Assembly: GCF_000353285.1 (NCBI RefSeq)
Contig: NZ_KB731324.1
Span: 5,945,018 to 6,009,017, forward strand
Length of the DNA: 64,000 nt
Source of the DNA: Leptolyngbya boryana PCC 6306
GTDB lineage: Bacteria; Cyanobacteriota; Cyanobacteriia; Leptolyngbyales; Leptolyngbyaceae
Direction of reading: 5' to 3'
In this document: positions 41,257 to 48,999 of the stretch, one piece after another
Layout of the letters: the number at the start of each line of letters is the position of its first letter
Numbering within the stretch: the first letter of the stretch is position 1
Position numbers and translations under genes: made by a program
Notes under the pieces: model-generated
What the model was told of the DNA's origin: nothing
Seen by the model: only the letters and a program-made list of their open reading frames with translations
Databases searched by the model: none

Positions 41257-42114
41257 ATGCGTAAGGTCAACGTTCAAAATCTCTTGAGCTACGTACCCGT
41301 CCACATCACCTTAAGGTTTGGGGAAACAAATTTAGGCGTTGGTACAGCATTCTTCTATACCCATGAAGGTCAAGACTATCTCATAACGAATTGGCATAAC
41401 GTGTCAGGTCGCGACCCTCAGAACTACTCCCTTCTGTCAAAAGAAGCCGGAATACCCGACAATATTGTACTCAGACTGCCTTATCTAGAGGCTCTAGAGG
41501 ACGGCACTCTAGTCATAAAGTGGCTTCCGAGCGCACTGAATCTATATAACGACAAAGATCAAACACTGCCTGCATGGTGGGAACATCCCCAACATGGATC
41601 AGATGTTGATGTAGTAGCAATACGTATACGGCGACCTAGTGAGACAAAATCAATACCAGCAAATAATGAGGTTCTAGATTTAGAAAAACTTCAGTTTGAA
41701 CCAGGAATGGATGTTTTTGTTTTAGGTTTCCCGCTCGGCATTAGCGGCGGGGGACGCTTTCCGATCTGGAAACGTGGAAGTATTGCCTCGGAGCCTGATG
41801 CCCATATCGACAACCTACCGAAAATGTACATTGATACAGCCACAAGACAAGGAATGTCAGGAGCGCCTGTATACGCCCAGGAAACAGGAGTTTGGGTGCC
41901 AGAAGGAAAAACATTGCACGACTTTGAACACGTGGCTTTCGGCAAGGGATACCGCTTTCTTGGAATATATTCTGGGCGCATCCTGGGAAGCGATCCGCTT
42001 CACGCACAGCTTGGGATCGTATGGAAGGAGGAGGCGATCCTGGACATCATACGATCGGAAAAAACTGGAATTCCATCCAACGAACTAACAAGCAAATCAA
42101 CAGAAGCTTCCTAG
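41257..42114 (+). CDS. Trypsin-like serine protease
   Basis: 285 residues from the ATG at 41,257 (an in-frame TTG lies 10 codons earlier). The chymotrypsin-fold triad is readable: His in LITNWHNVSG (about residue 47), Asp in HGSDVDVVAIRI (about 116) and Ser in RQGMSGAPV (about 201), with the oxyanion Gly in place. FVLGFPLGISGGG is the usual strand before the Ser loop. There is no signal peptide or PDZ domain, so it acts in the cytosol, unlike DegP-type proteases. Cytosolic trypsin-like proteases occur in several bacterial immune modules as effectors; here its partner could be the membrane proteins or KAP NTPase nearby. Catalytically intact by inspection. Confidence 0.85.
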   Translation: MRKVNVQNLLSYVPVHITLRFGETNLGVGTAFFYTHEGQDYLITNWHNVSGRDPQNYSLLSKEAGIPDNIVLRLPYLEALEDGTLVIKWLPSALNLYNDKDQTLPAWWEHPQHGSDVDVVAIRIRRPSETKSIPANNEVLDLEKLQFEPGMDVFVLGFPLGISGGGRFPIWKRGSIASEPDAHIDNLPKMYIDTATRQGMSGAPVYAQETGVWVPEGKTLHDFEHVAFGKGYRFLGIYSGRILGSDPLHAQLGIVWKEEAILDIIRSEKTGIPSNELTSKSTEAS

Positions 42115-42175
42115 AAATTGATTGAAAAATTTGGATGATTAGACCGTTGCATTGCCCGTTTAGAATTCCCAACGT

Positions 42176-42382
42176 TCACCGATCGCACTCGGAGCCATAG
42201 AGAATCGTCCTCGTACCGGACGGGGAGAATCGAGCGCACCAATACCCATCGGCAAGCCAGACGCGCACCGGATGATAGGCAAGACAGCCCACCACGATAA
42301 GCACAATCGTTAAAGGAACAACGACTGCTAACGCCGGAAACAAAACACTTGGTCTTACTTGCCACGGGGAATTTTTCATCAC
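42176..42382 (-). CDS. Small membrane protein on the opposite strand
   Basis: 68 residues with one strong hydrophobic segment (LFPALAVVVPLTIVLIVVGCL) after a polar start, then an aromatic/basic tail. AAAGG lies 7 bases before the ATG. It is the only minus-strand frame in the cargo segment. Short, so moderate confidence only. Confidence 0.4.
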   Translation of the reverse strand: MMKNSPWQVRPSVLFPALAVVVPLTIVLIVVGCLAYHPVRVWLADGYWCARFSPSGTRTILYGSECDR

Positions 42383-42527
42383 TGCCTTTCTGGGAACGGG
42401 TTCAGGATTCCCAGATCGAGGGCGGCGATTGCAAAATCCACGGTCTTGTTTTTGACGATGCCTCTACCGTAGCAGTCCTGGTTATTAGTCGATAACCTTG
42501 GTTTGTTGCCAGCCGAGGGATTGCGAC

Positions 42528-42950
42528 ATGGAAGACATAAAAGAGATTGATGCGGATTTGAGAGCAAAACTTGACGAGTACGTCAAGTTGAAGGAAGACG
42601 CAGAAATCCACAAATTTCTCTACGAAAAAACAGTAGCCAAACTACTAGAGCTTGGTCAACAGATATCAGAAGCAGTCGCCCCAGAACTTACGCCAGAAAA
42701 ACTCTTCATTTCCTACGCAATCGAAGAAACTCACGAGTTTCCAACAAGGGGTAGGAAACGAAAAGAGCCGGACAAGGACTTTCGGTACATGGTCGCTAAT
42801 TTGTCGCCAAAAACAGACGAGCATGGGTTATCGATGTACGTCAGTCGCAGTATACGCATACTGTCCGAAGACGAAAGCCACTCTCGATTCCTTCAGCAAC
42901 TTCTTGAAGAACTTGAAAGAAGGAAAAGCGAGAATCCTGACCCAGGTTGA
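42528..42950 (+). CDS. Coiled-coil protein, function unknown
   Basis: 140 residues from the ATG at 42,528, chosen for GAGG 9 bases upstream. The N-terminal 50 residues (IDADLRAKLDEYVKLKEDAE and on) are heptad-like coiled coil. The rest is charged and helical, ending RFLQQLLEELERRKSENPD. No enzymatic motif. It lies about 400 bases after the protease gene and just before the small membrane gene at 43,025. Confidence 0.5.
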   Translation: MEDIKEIDADLRAKLDEYVKLKEDAEIHKFLYEKTVAKLLELGQQISEAVAPELTPEKLFISYAIEETHEFPTRGRKRKEPDKDFRYMVANLSPKTDEHGLSMYVSRSIRILSEDESHSRFLQQLLEELERRKSENPDPG

Positions 42951-42969
42951 AGCCGGAAGCCGACGTAGA

Positions 42970-43007
42970 AATTTCACGTAGCTTCACCATCACTTCACGA
43001 TCGCACC
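42970..43007 (+). repeat. 38-bp repeat, copy 1
   Basis: Matches 45,732-45,769 at 35 of 38 positions; it begins AATTTCACGT and ends TCACTTCACGATCGCACC. It lies 18 bases upstream of the ATG of the small membrane gene, the place of an operator or promoter. Confidence 0.85.
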
Positions 43008-43024
43008 CAGGCAGGGGCGGCAAG

Positions 43025-43264
43025 ATGGAGCGTTGCGATTTAGACAAGGGCACGTCAATGCTTTTCACCTGGGGAATGATCTGTTTGATCGTTGGACTGA
43101 TTTTCAGCCCTCTATTAATCGGTGTCCCGATCCTGTGCCTATCAGCAGTGCTTTTCTTTTGCTCGTTCTGTAAAAACGCCTTCGCTCCGGGCAAGGGCCA
43201 GAAGACAAAGAGCGAACAGCCAGTTGAGCGATCGAAGGTGGAAACCCTGGATGATTGGGAGTGA
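43025..43264 (+). CDS. Small two-helix membrane protein
   Basis: 79 residues from the ATG at 43,025 (GGGGCGG upstream). An in-frame TTG at 42,947 would run through the 38-bp repeat, so the later start is preferred. MLFTWGMICLIVGLIFSPLL and VPILCLSAVLFFCSFC form two membrane helices or a re-entrant hairpin, then a basic/acidic tail (KGQKTKSEQPVERSKVETLD). Function unknown; sits directly before the KAP NTPase gene. Confidence 0.5.
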   Translation: MERCDLDKGTSMLFTWGMICLIVGLIFSPLLIGVPILCLSAVLFFCSFCKNAFAPGKGQKTKSEQPVERSKVETLDDWE

Positions 43265-43420
43265 CGTTGTTGTGCCTGTCACTTGAGTCGAGCAGAAACC
43301 TGTCGGATCTCTGGTCAAGATCAGGCTGTAAAGACTGACAGTAAAACTCTGCTCATAACACTTGCCGCTTTGTAACTGCTATATTTACGCCAAGCATCAT
43401 AAGACAAGGTTGAAGGATAG

Positions 43421-45355
43421 ATGAGCCAAGAGCAAAAAACAATCAATAGTCATATAGAAACGTACCTAGACTATTACTGTAATTTGTCACATGCACCCGG
43501 ATTTGCTGTTCTTTTACAAGGTCAATGGGGATCTGGAAAAACATGGTTTATTAATAGGTATCGTGAAAAGCTTAAAGAGAATAATCACAAGTGTCTGTAC
43601 GTAAGCCTTTATGGAATGACTTCTTTTTCTGAGATAGAAAATGCTTTTTTTCAACAACTACATCCTGTGCTCTCTTCAAAAGGAATGGCAATAACAGGAA
43701 AGATTATTAAAGGTTTACTGAAAGGCACGTTGAAGATTGATCTAAATAGCGATAGCAAAGATGATGGAACCCTAAATCTTCAGATTCCAGAAATTAATCT
43801 GCCGGAATATCTTAGAGATGCCGATAAAAGCATACTGATATTTGACGATTTAGAGCGCTGCAACATAGACCTGGTTAATATATTAGGGTACATCAATTTC
43901 TTTGTAGAACATCAAGAATTGAAGGTGATCCTTATTGCTAATGAAGACGAGCTAGTGAAGGATACTAAATATCAAATTATTAAAGAGAAATTGATAGGTA
44001 AAACCTTTGGTGTCTCTCTAGATTTTGAAGGTGCATTGGAGAATTTTATTGCCGTAATAAATAACTTAAACGCCAGAAGATTCTTATCTGATAATACTGA
44101 GTTGATACAAAATTTCTATGGACAAGCTGGGTATGAAAATCTAAGAAACCTGAAGCAGATTGTTTTAGATTTTGAGAGAATATTCAATGTTTTGCCAGAA
44201 AAGGCGAAAGACAAAGTAGAGTTAGCGCAAGATTTATTGAAGTTACTTATAGCCTTTTCTATAGAGATCAAGCGCGGCAACATACTGCCCAAGGATATTA
44301 GTAAGTTAAGAGAAACATATTCCGTTAGCCTCAGTACGAGAATTGCGAGCCAAGCACTTGGCACTGGCAAGGATGAGGATCAAGAGAACACTCCACTTCA
44401 AGAAGTGCTCAACAGATATCCCTCAATTGACTTGCGCGATCCATTTCCAAGTGAATTATGGTGGCAAGTATTTTTTGATAAGGGCATTGTAGATATCGAA
44501 GAATTAGCTCAATCAATATTAAACAGCAGATACTTTCAAAACGAAAATACTCCAAACTGGGTTAGGCTGTGGCATTTTACTGATCTTTCTGATGACGATT
44601 TTGACAGTATTATTAGCAGCGTCGAATTAGACTTTTCTAATAGAAAGTATGTTGAGATTGGAATAGTAAAACACGTTTTTGGACTCCTTCTCATGTTCTC
44701 TCATGCTGGACTTTACAGCAAAAAAAAGGATGAAATTCTCAAGAACACTAAGCGCTACATTGATTACTTGAAAGATAGTAAACAGCTTGCTATTTCTACT
44801 TCTTCATCAATTGATTCCATAACCGATGATGGTTACGGTAGCCTTGGATTTCAAGGAAAAGAATTTGAGGAGTTTCAAGAGCTATCTTCTTATATTAACG
44901 AAGTGAAAAAGTTAGCACAAGAAGAGAGTTTACCTGTTGCTGGTCAAGAGTTGCTTACAATCATGCAAAGTGATATCTGGAAGTTCTCTAGAATGATTTG
45001 TCTAAGCGAATATCAATATGAAGATATTTTCATCCAAGATTATCATGAAATTCCTATACTAAAGTATATAGAACCAACTACTTTCATAACTTTACTACTG
45101 CAAATGGGTGTTGAAAACAAAAGACGCATTCTTCTGTCATTACGTGAACGGTATAAATTTGGAAACATTAATCTAAGGCTAATCGAAGAATTAGAGTGGC
45201 TTAAATCTGTCCGAGATCTACTACAAAAAGAAGTTGAGAGCAGAAAAGGAAAGGTTAGTGGGTTTGTTTTAGCATCATATATTCAGTACTATCTGGACGA
45301 GGCTATCAGAAAGCTCGAAAAAGATAAAGCACAATTAGGGGCAAACCAGCAGTAA
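43421..45355 (+). CDS. KAP-family P-loop NTPase
   Basis: 644 residues. Walker A LLQGQWGSGKTWFINRY (residues 34-41) and Walker B KSILIFDDLERC (about 136-145), followed by LKVILIANEDEL, are the KAP pattern. Unlike many KAP ATPases there is no membrane insertion between the Walker motifs. The C-terminal 350 residues are helical and unfamiliar. KAP NTPases occur in phage-defence and signalling modules and are often sporadic and laterally acquired. The gene is visibly richer in AT-ending codons than its neighbours and is bracketed by two copies of a 38-bp repeat, suggesting a separate origin. No effector domain is fused, so any effector must be a neighbour. Confidence 0.82.
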   Translation: MSQEQKTINSHIETYLDYYCNLSHAPGFAVLLQGQWGSGKTWFINRYREKLKENNHKCLYVSLYGMTSFSEIENAFFQQLHPVLSSKGMAITGKIIKGLLKGTLKIDLNSDSKDDGTLNLQIPEINLPEYLRDADKSILIFDDLERCNIDLVNILGYINFFVEHQELKVILIANEDELVKDTKYQIIKEKLIGKTFGVSLDFEGALENFIAVINNLNARRFLSDNTELIQNFYGQAGYENLRNLKQIVLDFERIFNVLPEKAKDKVELAQDLLKLLIAFSIEIKRGNILPKDISKLRETYSVSLSTRIASQALGTGKDEDQENTPLQEVLNRYPSIDLRDPFPSELWWQVFFDKGIVDIEELAQSILNSRYFQNENTPNWVRLWHFTDLSDDDFDSIISSVELDFSNRKYVEIGIVKHVFGLLLMFSHAGLYSKKKDEILKNTKRYIDYLKDSKQLAISTSSSIDSITDDGYGSLGFQGKEFEEFQELSSYINEVKKLAQEESLPVAGQELLTIMQSDIWKFSRMICLSEYQYEDIFIQDYHEIPILKYIEPTTFITLLLQMGVENKRRILLSLRERYKFGNINLRLIEELEWLKSVRDLLQKEVESRKGKVSGFVLASYIQYYLDEAIRKLEKDKAQLGANQQ

Positions 45356-45819
45356 ATATTTGCGTTAAATCCTTCTAGAGAAAATCAAGCGTATCAATAC
45401 CGATTAGCTAACCAGACATGCACCAGATGGTAGAGGTAGTAGGTCAATTTGGTGAAGACGAACTCAAAGGAACATCGCTTGCCATTGCCGGAATCAAAAT
45501 ATTCAATCGCACTTGTCATTGTGGATTCTTCATTGCTCTCTCGCATGGGATAGGGTTAAGACTTTCCCAATAGTAAAGTGTCCTTACTAGAACTCGTAAT
45601 CACGATTTCCCGCCTTAATCTTCTGGAACAGATTTACCTCTGCAAACTGCTGAGAACCTTTCCTAGAGTTTGAGACGGCAAAGACTTAAAGCGTTCTGAT
45701 CGCGAGGTTGAAGCAAAATAGTTCATACCGGAATTTCACGTGGGTTCACCGTCACTTCACGATCGCACCAGAATCAATCTGTCAGCATTCATAAGCGTGT
45801 TTCTGTGGTGGATGGCTCT
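45356..45819. other. Noncoding stretch after the KAP gene
   Basis: A 51-codon frame from 45,418 to 45,573 (HQMVEVVGQFGEDELKGTSL and on) has no ribosome-binding site and no recognisable fold; it may be debris. The second copy of the 38-bp repeat lies at the right end. No clear hairpin terminator was seen. Confidence 0.35.
45732..45769 (+). repeat. 38-bp repeat, copy 2
   Basis: Matches 42,970-43,007 at 35 of 38 positions. It lies 51 bases upstream of the ATG of the TPR gene. Both copies precede a gene for a membrane-anchored protein. Confidence 0.85.
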
Positions 45820-46530
45820 ATGAAAATTGCGGCAATCGGCTTAGCTGGATTGGGGATTGTGTGTGCGGGTGTCTGGGCGGTTGCATTGGTCGTCAAGAAC
45901 AATTCGCCCGTTGCGACTTCGGTTGTGCCCTCGCCTGTCCCTACAACTCAAGCCACTGGCTCTGGCGGTGGATCTGCATTTGACGAAACATCAAAGGAAA
46001 CTTGTGGAGATCCGCCAGACGCAAGCGCAACCTGGTATGCAGTATTTATTGATGGCGGGAATCTTAACGAGGTTCACAGACGGTTTTGCAAAGACGCGAT
46101 AGCTGTAAATCGGCAAGATTCTGGCAAGGCATCGATCCAGGTTGCCAGTTTTAGCGATCGCGCTAGGGCAGAAGCTTTTGCAAAGTCGGTTAGTGGTGAG
46201 GTGTCGAGGTATGAGCCGAAAGTGGCTGGACGTGAATCGACGGTCGGTACGACATCTGAACCAGGCTCAAAAATGCGGCAAGCTATTGAAAGCTACGCCA
46301 GCAGGAATTATGAGCGATCGTTGAAACTGTTTCAGGAAATCATCGAAGAAGACCCATCCAATGCCCAAGTTTGGCGCAATTTGGGAGAGGCATATCACGC
46401 CACTGGAGACGATTACAACGCATCGCTGGCGATGAATAAATCCAAAGAGATTTATTTGCAAAATGGGGATAAGAACGGAGCCTACCAGGTTGAGACACAG
46501 TTAGAAAGCTGGAAGTCAAAGCGCGTCTAA
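45820..46530 (+). CDS. Membrane-anchored protein with SPOR-like and TPR-like regions
   Basis: 236 residues from the ATG at 45,820; an in-frame GTG lies 5 codons earlier. An N-terminal anchor (IGLAGLGIVCAGVWAVALVV) is followed by a Ser/Thr/Pro linker. A domain of about 75 residues with TWYAVFIDGGNLNEVHRRFC and ASIQVASFSDRARAEAFAKS has the strand-helix pattern of a SPOR peptidoglycan-binding domain. Then come about two TPR units: YERSLKLFQEIIEEDPSNAQ, VWRNLGEAYHATGDDYNASL. The bulk would be periplasmic. Last gene before the right-end repeat array. Confidence 0.6.
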   Translation: MKIAAIGLAGLGIVCAGVWAVALVVKNNSPVATSVVPSPVPTTQATGSGGGSAFDETSKETCGDPPDASATWYAVFIDGGNLNEVHRRFCKDAIAVNRQDSGKASIQVASFSDRARAEAFAKSVSGEVSRYEPKVAGRESTVGTTSEPGSKMRQAIESYASRNYERSLKLFQEIIEEDPSNAQVWRNLGEAYHATGDDYNASLAMNKSKEIYLQNGDKNGAYQVETQLESWKSKRV

Positions 46531-46684
46531 CCCATCAATCAACGCTGTTATCGCCCCACCCGTCTCACAATCGAGTGGATCTTCGTCGCATGGTTCAGGC
46601 AGGTGTAATTCCCCGGACGATGTTGATATCCGAGGGCATCGCTGTGGTGGGAGGGCGAAAGGGATGCGACGGAGATAGGTTGCT

Positions 46685-47146
46685 CGGAGTCAGTTCGGAG
46701 TCAGTTTTATCGCCCGAAACCCTTACAGAGTAAAAGCTACAGCGTTTTAATCGGAGCCAGTTCGGAGTCACCGGAGTCAGTTCGGAGTCAGTTCGGAGTC
46801 AGCTTTGACCCACTATAAAGTTGGATCAAAGCTTTATATAACAAGGGTTTCAGCCCCCTTCCTCGGAGTCACCGGAGTCAGTTTCCCTACTCAACGCAAG
46901 CGAGAACAAAAAATATTTTTCACCAATACAGGAAGATCGAAAAAAATATTTTTAATACATACAGTAATAAGTCTCAAAATTGACTCCGGTGACTCCGGAT
47001 CGAATTCCCCAAAACCCCGATATGTAAGGCTTTGACCCAGTTTAAAAACGCTTAAAAACTGACTCCGAACTGACTCCGGTGACTCCGAGCAGAATCGCTG
47101 AAACCCCTGCCATTACTAAGCCTTAGCGTTTCACAAACTGACTCCA
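46685..47146. repeat. Origin-like array of 15 CGGAGTCA/TGACTCCG repeats
   Basis: Nine forward copies of CGGAGTCA or one-base variants lie at 46,685, 46,696, 46,752 (CGGAGCCA), 46,763, 46,772, 46,783, 46,794, 46,864 and 46,873. Six inverse copies (TGACTCCG or one-base variant) lie at 46,981, 46,990, 47,060, 47,071, 47,080 and 47,139. Spacings of 9 and 11 bases recur (ACCGGAGTCA, AGTTCGGAGTCA). Between the arms, 46,905-46,980 is strongly AT-rich with two AAAAAATATTTTT-like runs. The layout fits an iteron origin with a DNA-unwinding element, or integrase arm sites beside attR. Confidence 0.9.
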
Positions 47147-47245
47147 GATCAAAACGAGGGGTCATTGCCCCTGTGCAGAATATTTACTTGTAAGCGGGTT
47201 CTAGGGCAGTTTTAGGGAAGCCCCTAGACTGAAAGGCTAGAACCT

Positions 47246-47290
47246 ATGGATGACCTGGGACTCGAACCCAGAACCAGCGGATTAAGAGTC
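47246..47290 (-). repeat. Right attachment site (attR)
   Basis: Exact 45-bp match to 17,599-17,643. Here it completes the functional tRNA-Lys gene, supplying its 3' part from the element side. The identity ends inside the anticodon loop/stem, the usual crossover region for tyrosine integrases. Confidence 0.9.
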
Positions 47291-47318
47291 CGATGCTCTA
47301 CCATTGAGCTAGTCATCC
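47247..47318 (-). tRNA. tRNA-Lys (anticodon CUU)
   Basis: 72 nt. Acceptor arms GGATGAC/GTCATCC pair fully, D stem GCTC/GAGC, anticodon arm TCGGA-CTCTTAA-TCCGC (anticodon CTT; the outermost pair is a T-C mismatch), T arm CTGGG-TTCGAGT-CCCAG, discriminator A. CCA is not encoded. Its 3' 44 bases are duplicated at 17,599, marking it as the integration target of the element. Confidence 0.95.
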
Positions 47319-47367
47319 GAGAAGTTCTCCTCATATCATATCAGGATTGCTCAAATCAGGATAGGGT

Positions 47368-48549
47368 ATGGACAAGTGGCTCTCGATCGTTGGAATTGGC
47401 GACGATGGAATCGACGGAATTTCGCCAGTGAGTCGAACACTCATCGATCGCGCCGAAATTATTTTCGGGGGCGATCGACATTTAGCCATGTTGCCAGGGG
47501 ATTCACGCCTCAAAATTCGCTGGACTTCTCCGATCGAGCATTCGATTCAAAAACTTCTCACCTACCGAGGGCAATCCGTCTGCGTCCTCGCAAGCGGCGA
47601 TCCGATGTGCTATGGAATTGGTTCAACCTTAGCCCGTCACGTTGACCTTGCAGAAATAACGATCGTACCCGCGCCTTCAGCCTTTAGCCTCGCCTGTGCG
47701 CGCTTAGGCTGGTCACTCCAAGAAGTCGAAACGCTGAGCCTTTGTGGGCGCGATCCAGCTTTGCTGAATGCTGTATTGTATCCAGGCGCAAAAATTCTCG
47801 TGTTAAGTGCCGATCGACAAACTCCTGCGATTGTTCAGCATCTCCTCAAGCAACGCGGTTTAGACGACAGCGAAATCGTTGTTCTCGAACATCTAGGCGG
47901 CACTCAAGAACGAATTGTTCGAGGAGACTTCGAGCATCTCGCTGACTTAAATACGATCGCCATTACTTGTGCTTCTACTCCCTTACCTGCACGAATTCCA
48001 GGTCTTCCTGACTCGGCTTATATCCACGACGGGCAACTGACAAAGCGCGAAATTCGAGCAGTGACTTTATCCACCCTGGCTCCGCATCCGGGACAATTGC
48101 TCTGGGATGTCGGCGCAGGGTGTGGCTCGATCGCAATCGAATGGATGCGATCCGATCGCAGATGCCGCGCGATCGCAATCGAATCCAACACTGATCGCCT
48201 CAAACTCATCGCCCAAAATGCCAATACCCTCGGCGTTCCCAATTTAAAGATCGTTGCGGGCAAAGCGCCGATTGCACTTCAAGATCTACCCGAACCCGAC
48301 ACGATTTTTATTGGAGGCGGATTAACTGTCCCGGATGTTGTGGAAACCTGTTGGCGATCGCTGCGATCTGGAGGACAACTCGTGGCAAATGCAGTCACGG
48401 TCGAAACAGAAGCCAAACTATTCTATTGCCAAAGTCAACTCGGGGGAGAACTCACTCGCATTGCTGTTCAAAGAGCAGAAGCGATCGGGAAATTTCTAGG
48501 CTGGAAAGCCATGTCACCGATTACACAATGGAGTGTCACAAAACCTTAA
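47368..48549 (+). CDS. cobL: Precorrin-6Y C5,15-methyltransferase (decarboxylating), CbiE-CbiT fusion
   Basis: 393 residues. Residues 1-200 are the CbiE part, a tetrapyrrole methylase (SIVGIGDDGIDGISP; VCVLASGDPMCYGIGSTLAR). Residues about 205-390 are the CbiT part, a class I SAM methyltransferase (LLWDVGAGCGSIAIEWM; IFIGGGLTVPDVVETCWRSL). Together they methylate C5 and C15 and decarboxylate the C12 acetate of precorrin-6Y in cobalamin synthesis. It lies 49 bases outside the element, on the opposite strand from the tRNA. The last four bases overlap the end of a convergent gene. Confidence 0.94.
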   Translation: MDKWLSIVGIGDDGIDGISPVSRTLIDRAEIIFGGDRHLAMLPGDSRLKIRWTSPIEHSIQKLLTYRGQSVCVLASGDPMCYGIGSTLARHVDLAEITIVPAPSAFSLACARLGWSLQEVETLSLCGRDPALLNAVLYPGAKILVLSADRQTPAIVQHLLKQRGLDDSEIVVLEHLGGTQERIVRGDFEHLADLNTIAITCASTPLPARIPGLPDSAYIHDGQLTKREIRAVTLSTLAPHPGQLLWDVGAGCGSIAIEWMRSDRRCRAIAIESNTDRLKLIAQNANTLGVPNLKIVAGKAPIALQDLPEPDTIFIGGGLTVPDVVETCWRSLRSGGQLVANAVTVETEAKLFYCQSQLGGELTRIAVQRAEAIGKFLGWKAMSPITQWSVTKP

Positions 48550-48902
48550 TCCAACGGACTATAGTGACGGCACCCTTCGCAAGGACCATCTGGATTGACA
48601 GCACATCGGACTAACTCCGATCGCGCATTAAATTCACAACTCGCATCTCCCAAAAACCAACGCCCATCGACGAATGATCGCTCGAGTGGGCGTTGAGCTG
48701 TTTGGACATAGAGCGCGACTTTATGGAGTCGATAGCGCCCTAAGTTGAGTTGGTAGCGATGACGGCGTTCTAAAACGGCATAAGTCTGACCCTCCAAGTC
48801 AAGATAGGCTCCGGGCTGGGGCGACCAGTCTAACTGGACATTGCCAAGAGAGCGACGCGGATGGGTCAGAATAACCTCTGTTGGTAGTGAGTCTTGCTCC
48901 AT
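48546..48902 (-). CDS. DUF6464-type conserved cyanobacterial protein
   Basis: 118 residues. PTEVILTHPRRSLGNVQLDW, then PGAYLDLEGQTYAVLERRHR and YQLNLGRYRLHKVALYVQ match my recollection of the DUF6464 family, widespread in cyanobacteria and of unknown function. Two Cys clusters at the C-terminus (GDASCEFN, RCAVNPDGPCEGCRHY) could bind a metal. Cytosolic. Convergent with cobL, overlapping it by four bases. Confidence 0.65.
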   Translation of the reverse strand: MEQDSLPTEVILTHPRRSLGNVQLDWSPQPGAYLDLEGQTYAVLERRHRYQLNLGRYRLHKVALYVQTAQRPLERSFVDGRWFLGDASCEFNARSELVRCAVNPDGPCEGCRHYSPLD

Positions 48903-48999
48903 GAAATTGTGTTCTAGCTAACGCTTAGAGTTCCTTGATGGTATCGCACTTGAGCAACGACCCGGACTGAGTTTAGATTTTGCAAAGAATTGACAGGCT

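Larger units (their letters stand above)
17644..47290. mobile_element. Integrated plasmid/phage-like element in tRNA-Lys(CUU), about 29.6 kb
   Basis: Bounded by exact 45-bp direct repeats of the tRNA-Lys 3' end, with a tyrosine recombinase and an excisionase-like gene at the left end. The content is a minus-strand plasmid-like module (primase-helicase, DNA pump, ParM/ParR-like pair, small membrane proteins), a plus-strand phage-tail-like module (tape measure, fibre, TerS-like protein), a cargo segment (trypsin-like protease, KAP NTPase, small membrane proteins) and four clusters of short repeats. No capsid, portal, large terminase, relaxase, VirB4 or transposase is visible. HIP1 octamers look sparser inside than outside by eye, and the KAP segment is visibly AT-rich, consistent with transfer. 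Exact crossover inside the 45-bp core cannot be placed. Confidence 0.88.

Noticed and set aside
43421..45355. NLR/STAND-type immune NTPase
   Set aside because: The Walker B context (FDDLERC) and the downstream LIANEDEL fit KAP; no STAND-type winged helix or sensor repeats can be read.
17644..47290. Classical conjugative element (ICE) or complete prophage
   Set aside because: No relaxase, VirB4-type ATPase or mating-pair genes for an ICE; no capsid, portal or large terminase for a complete prophage.
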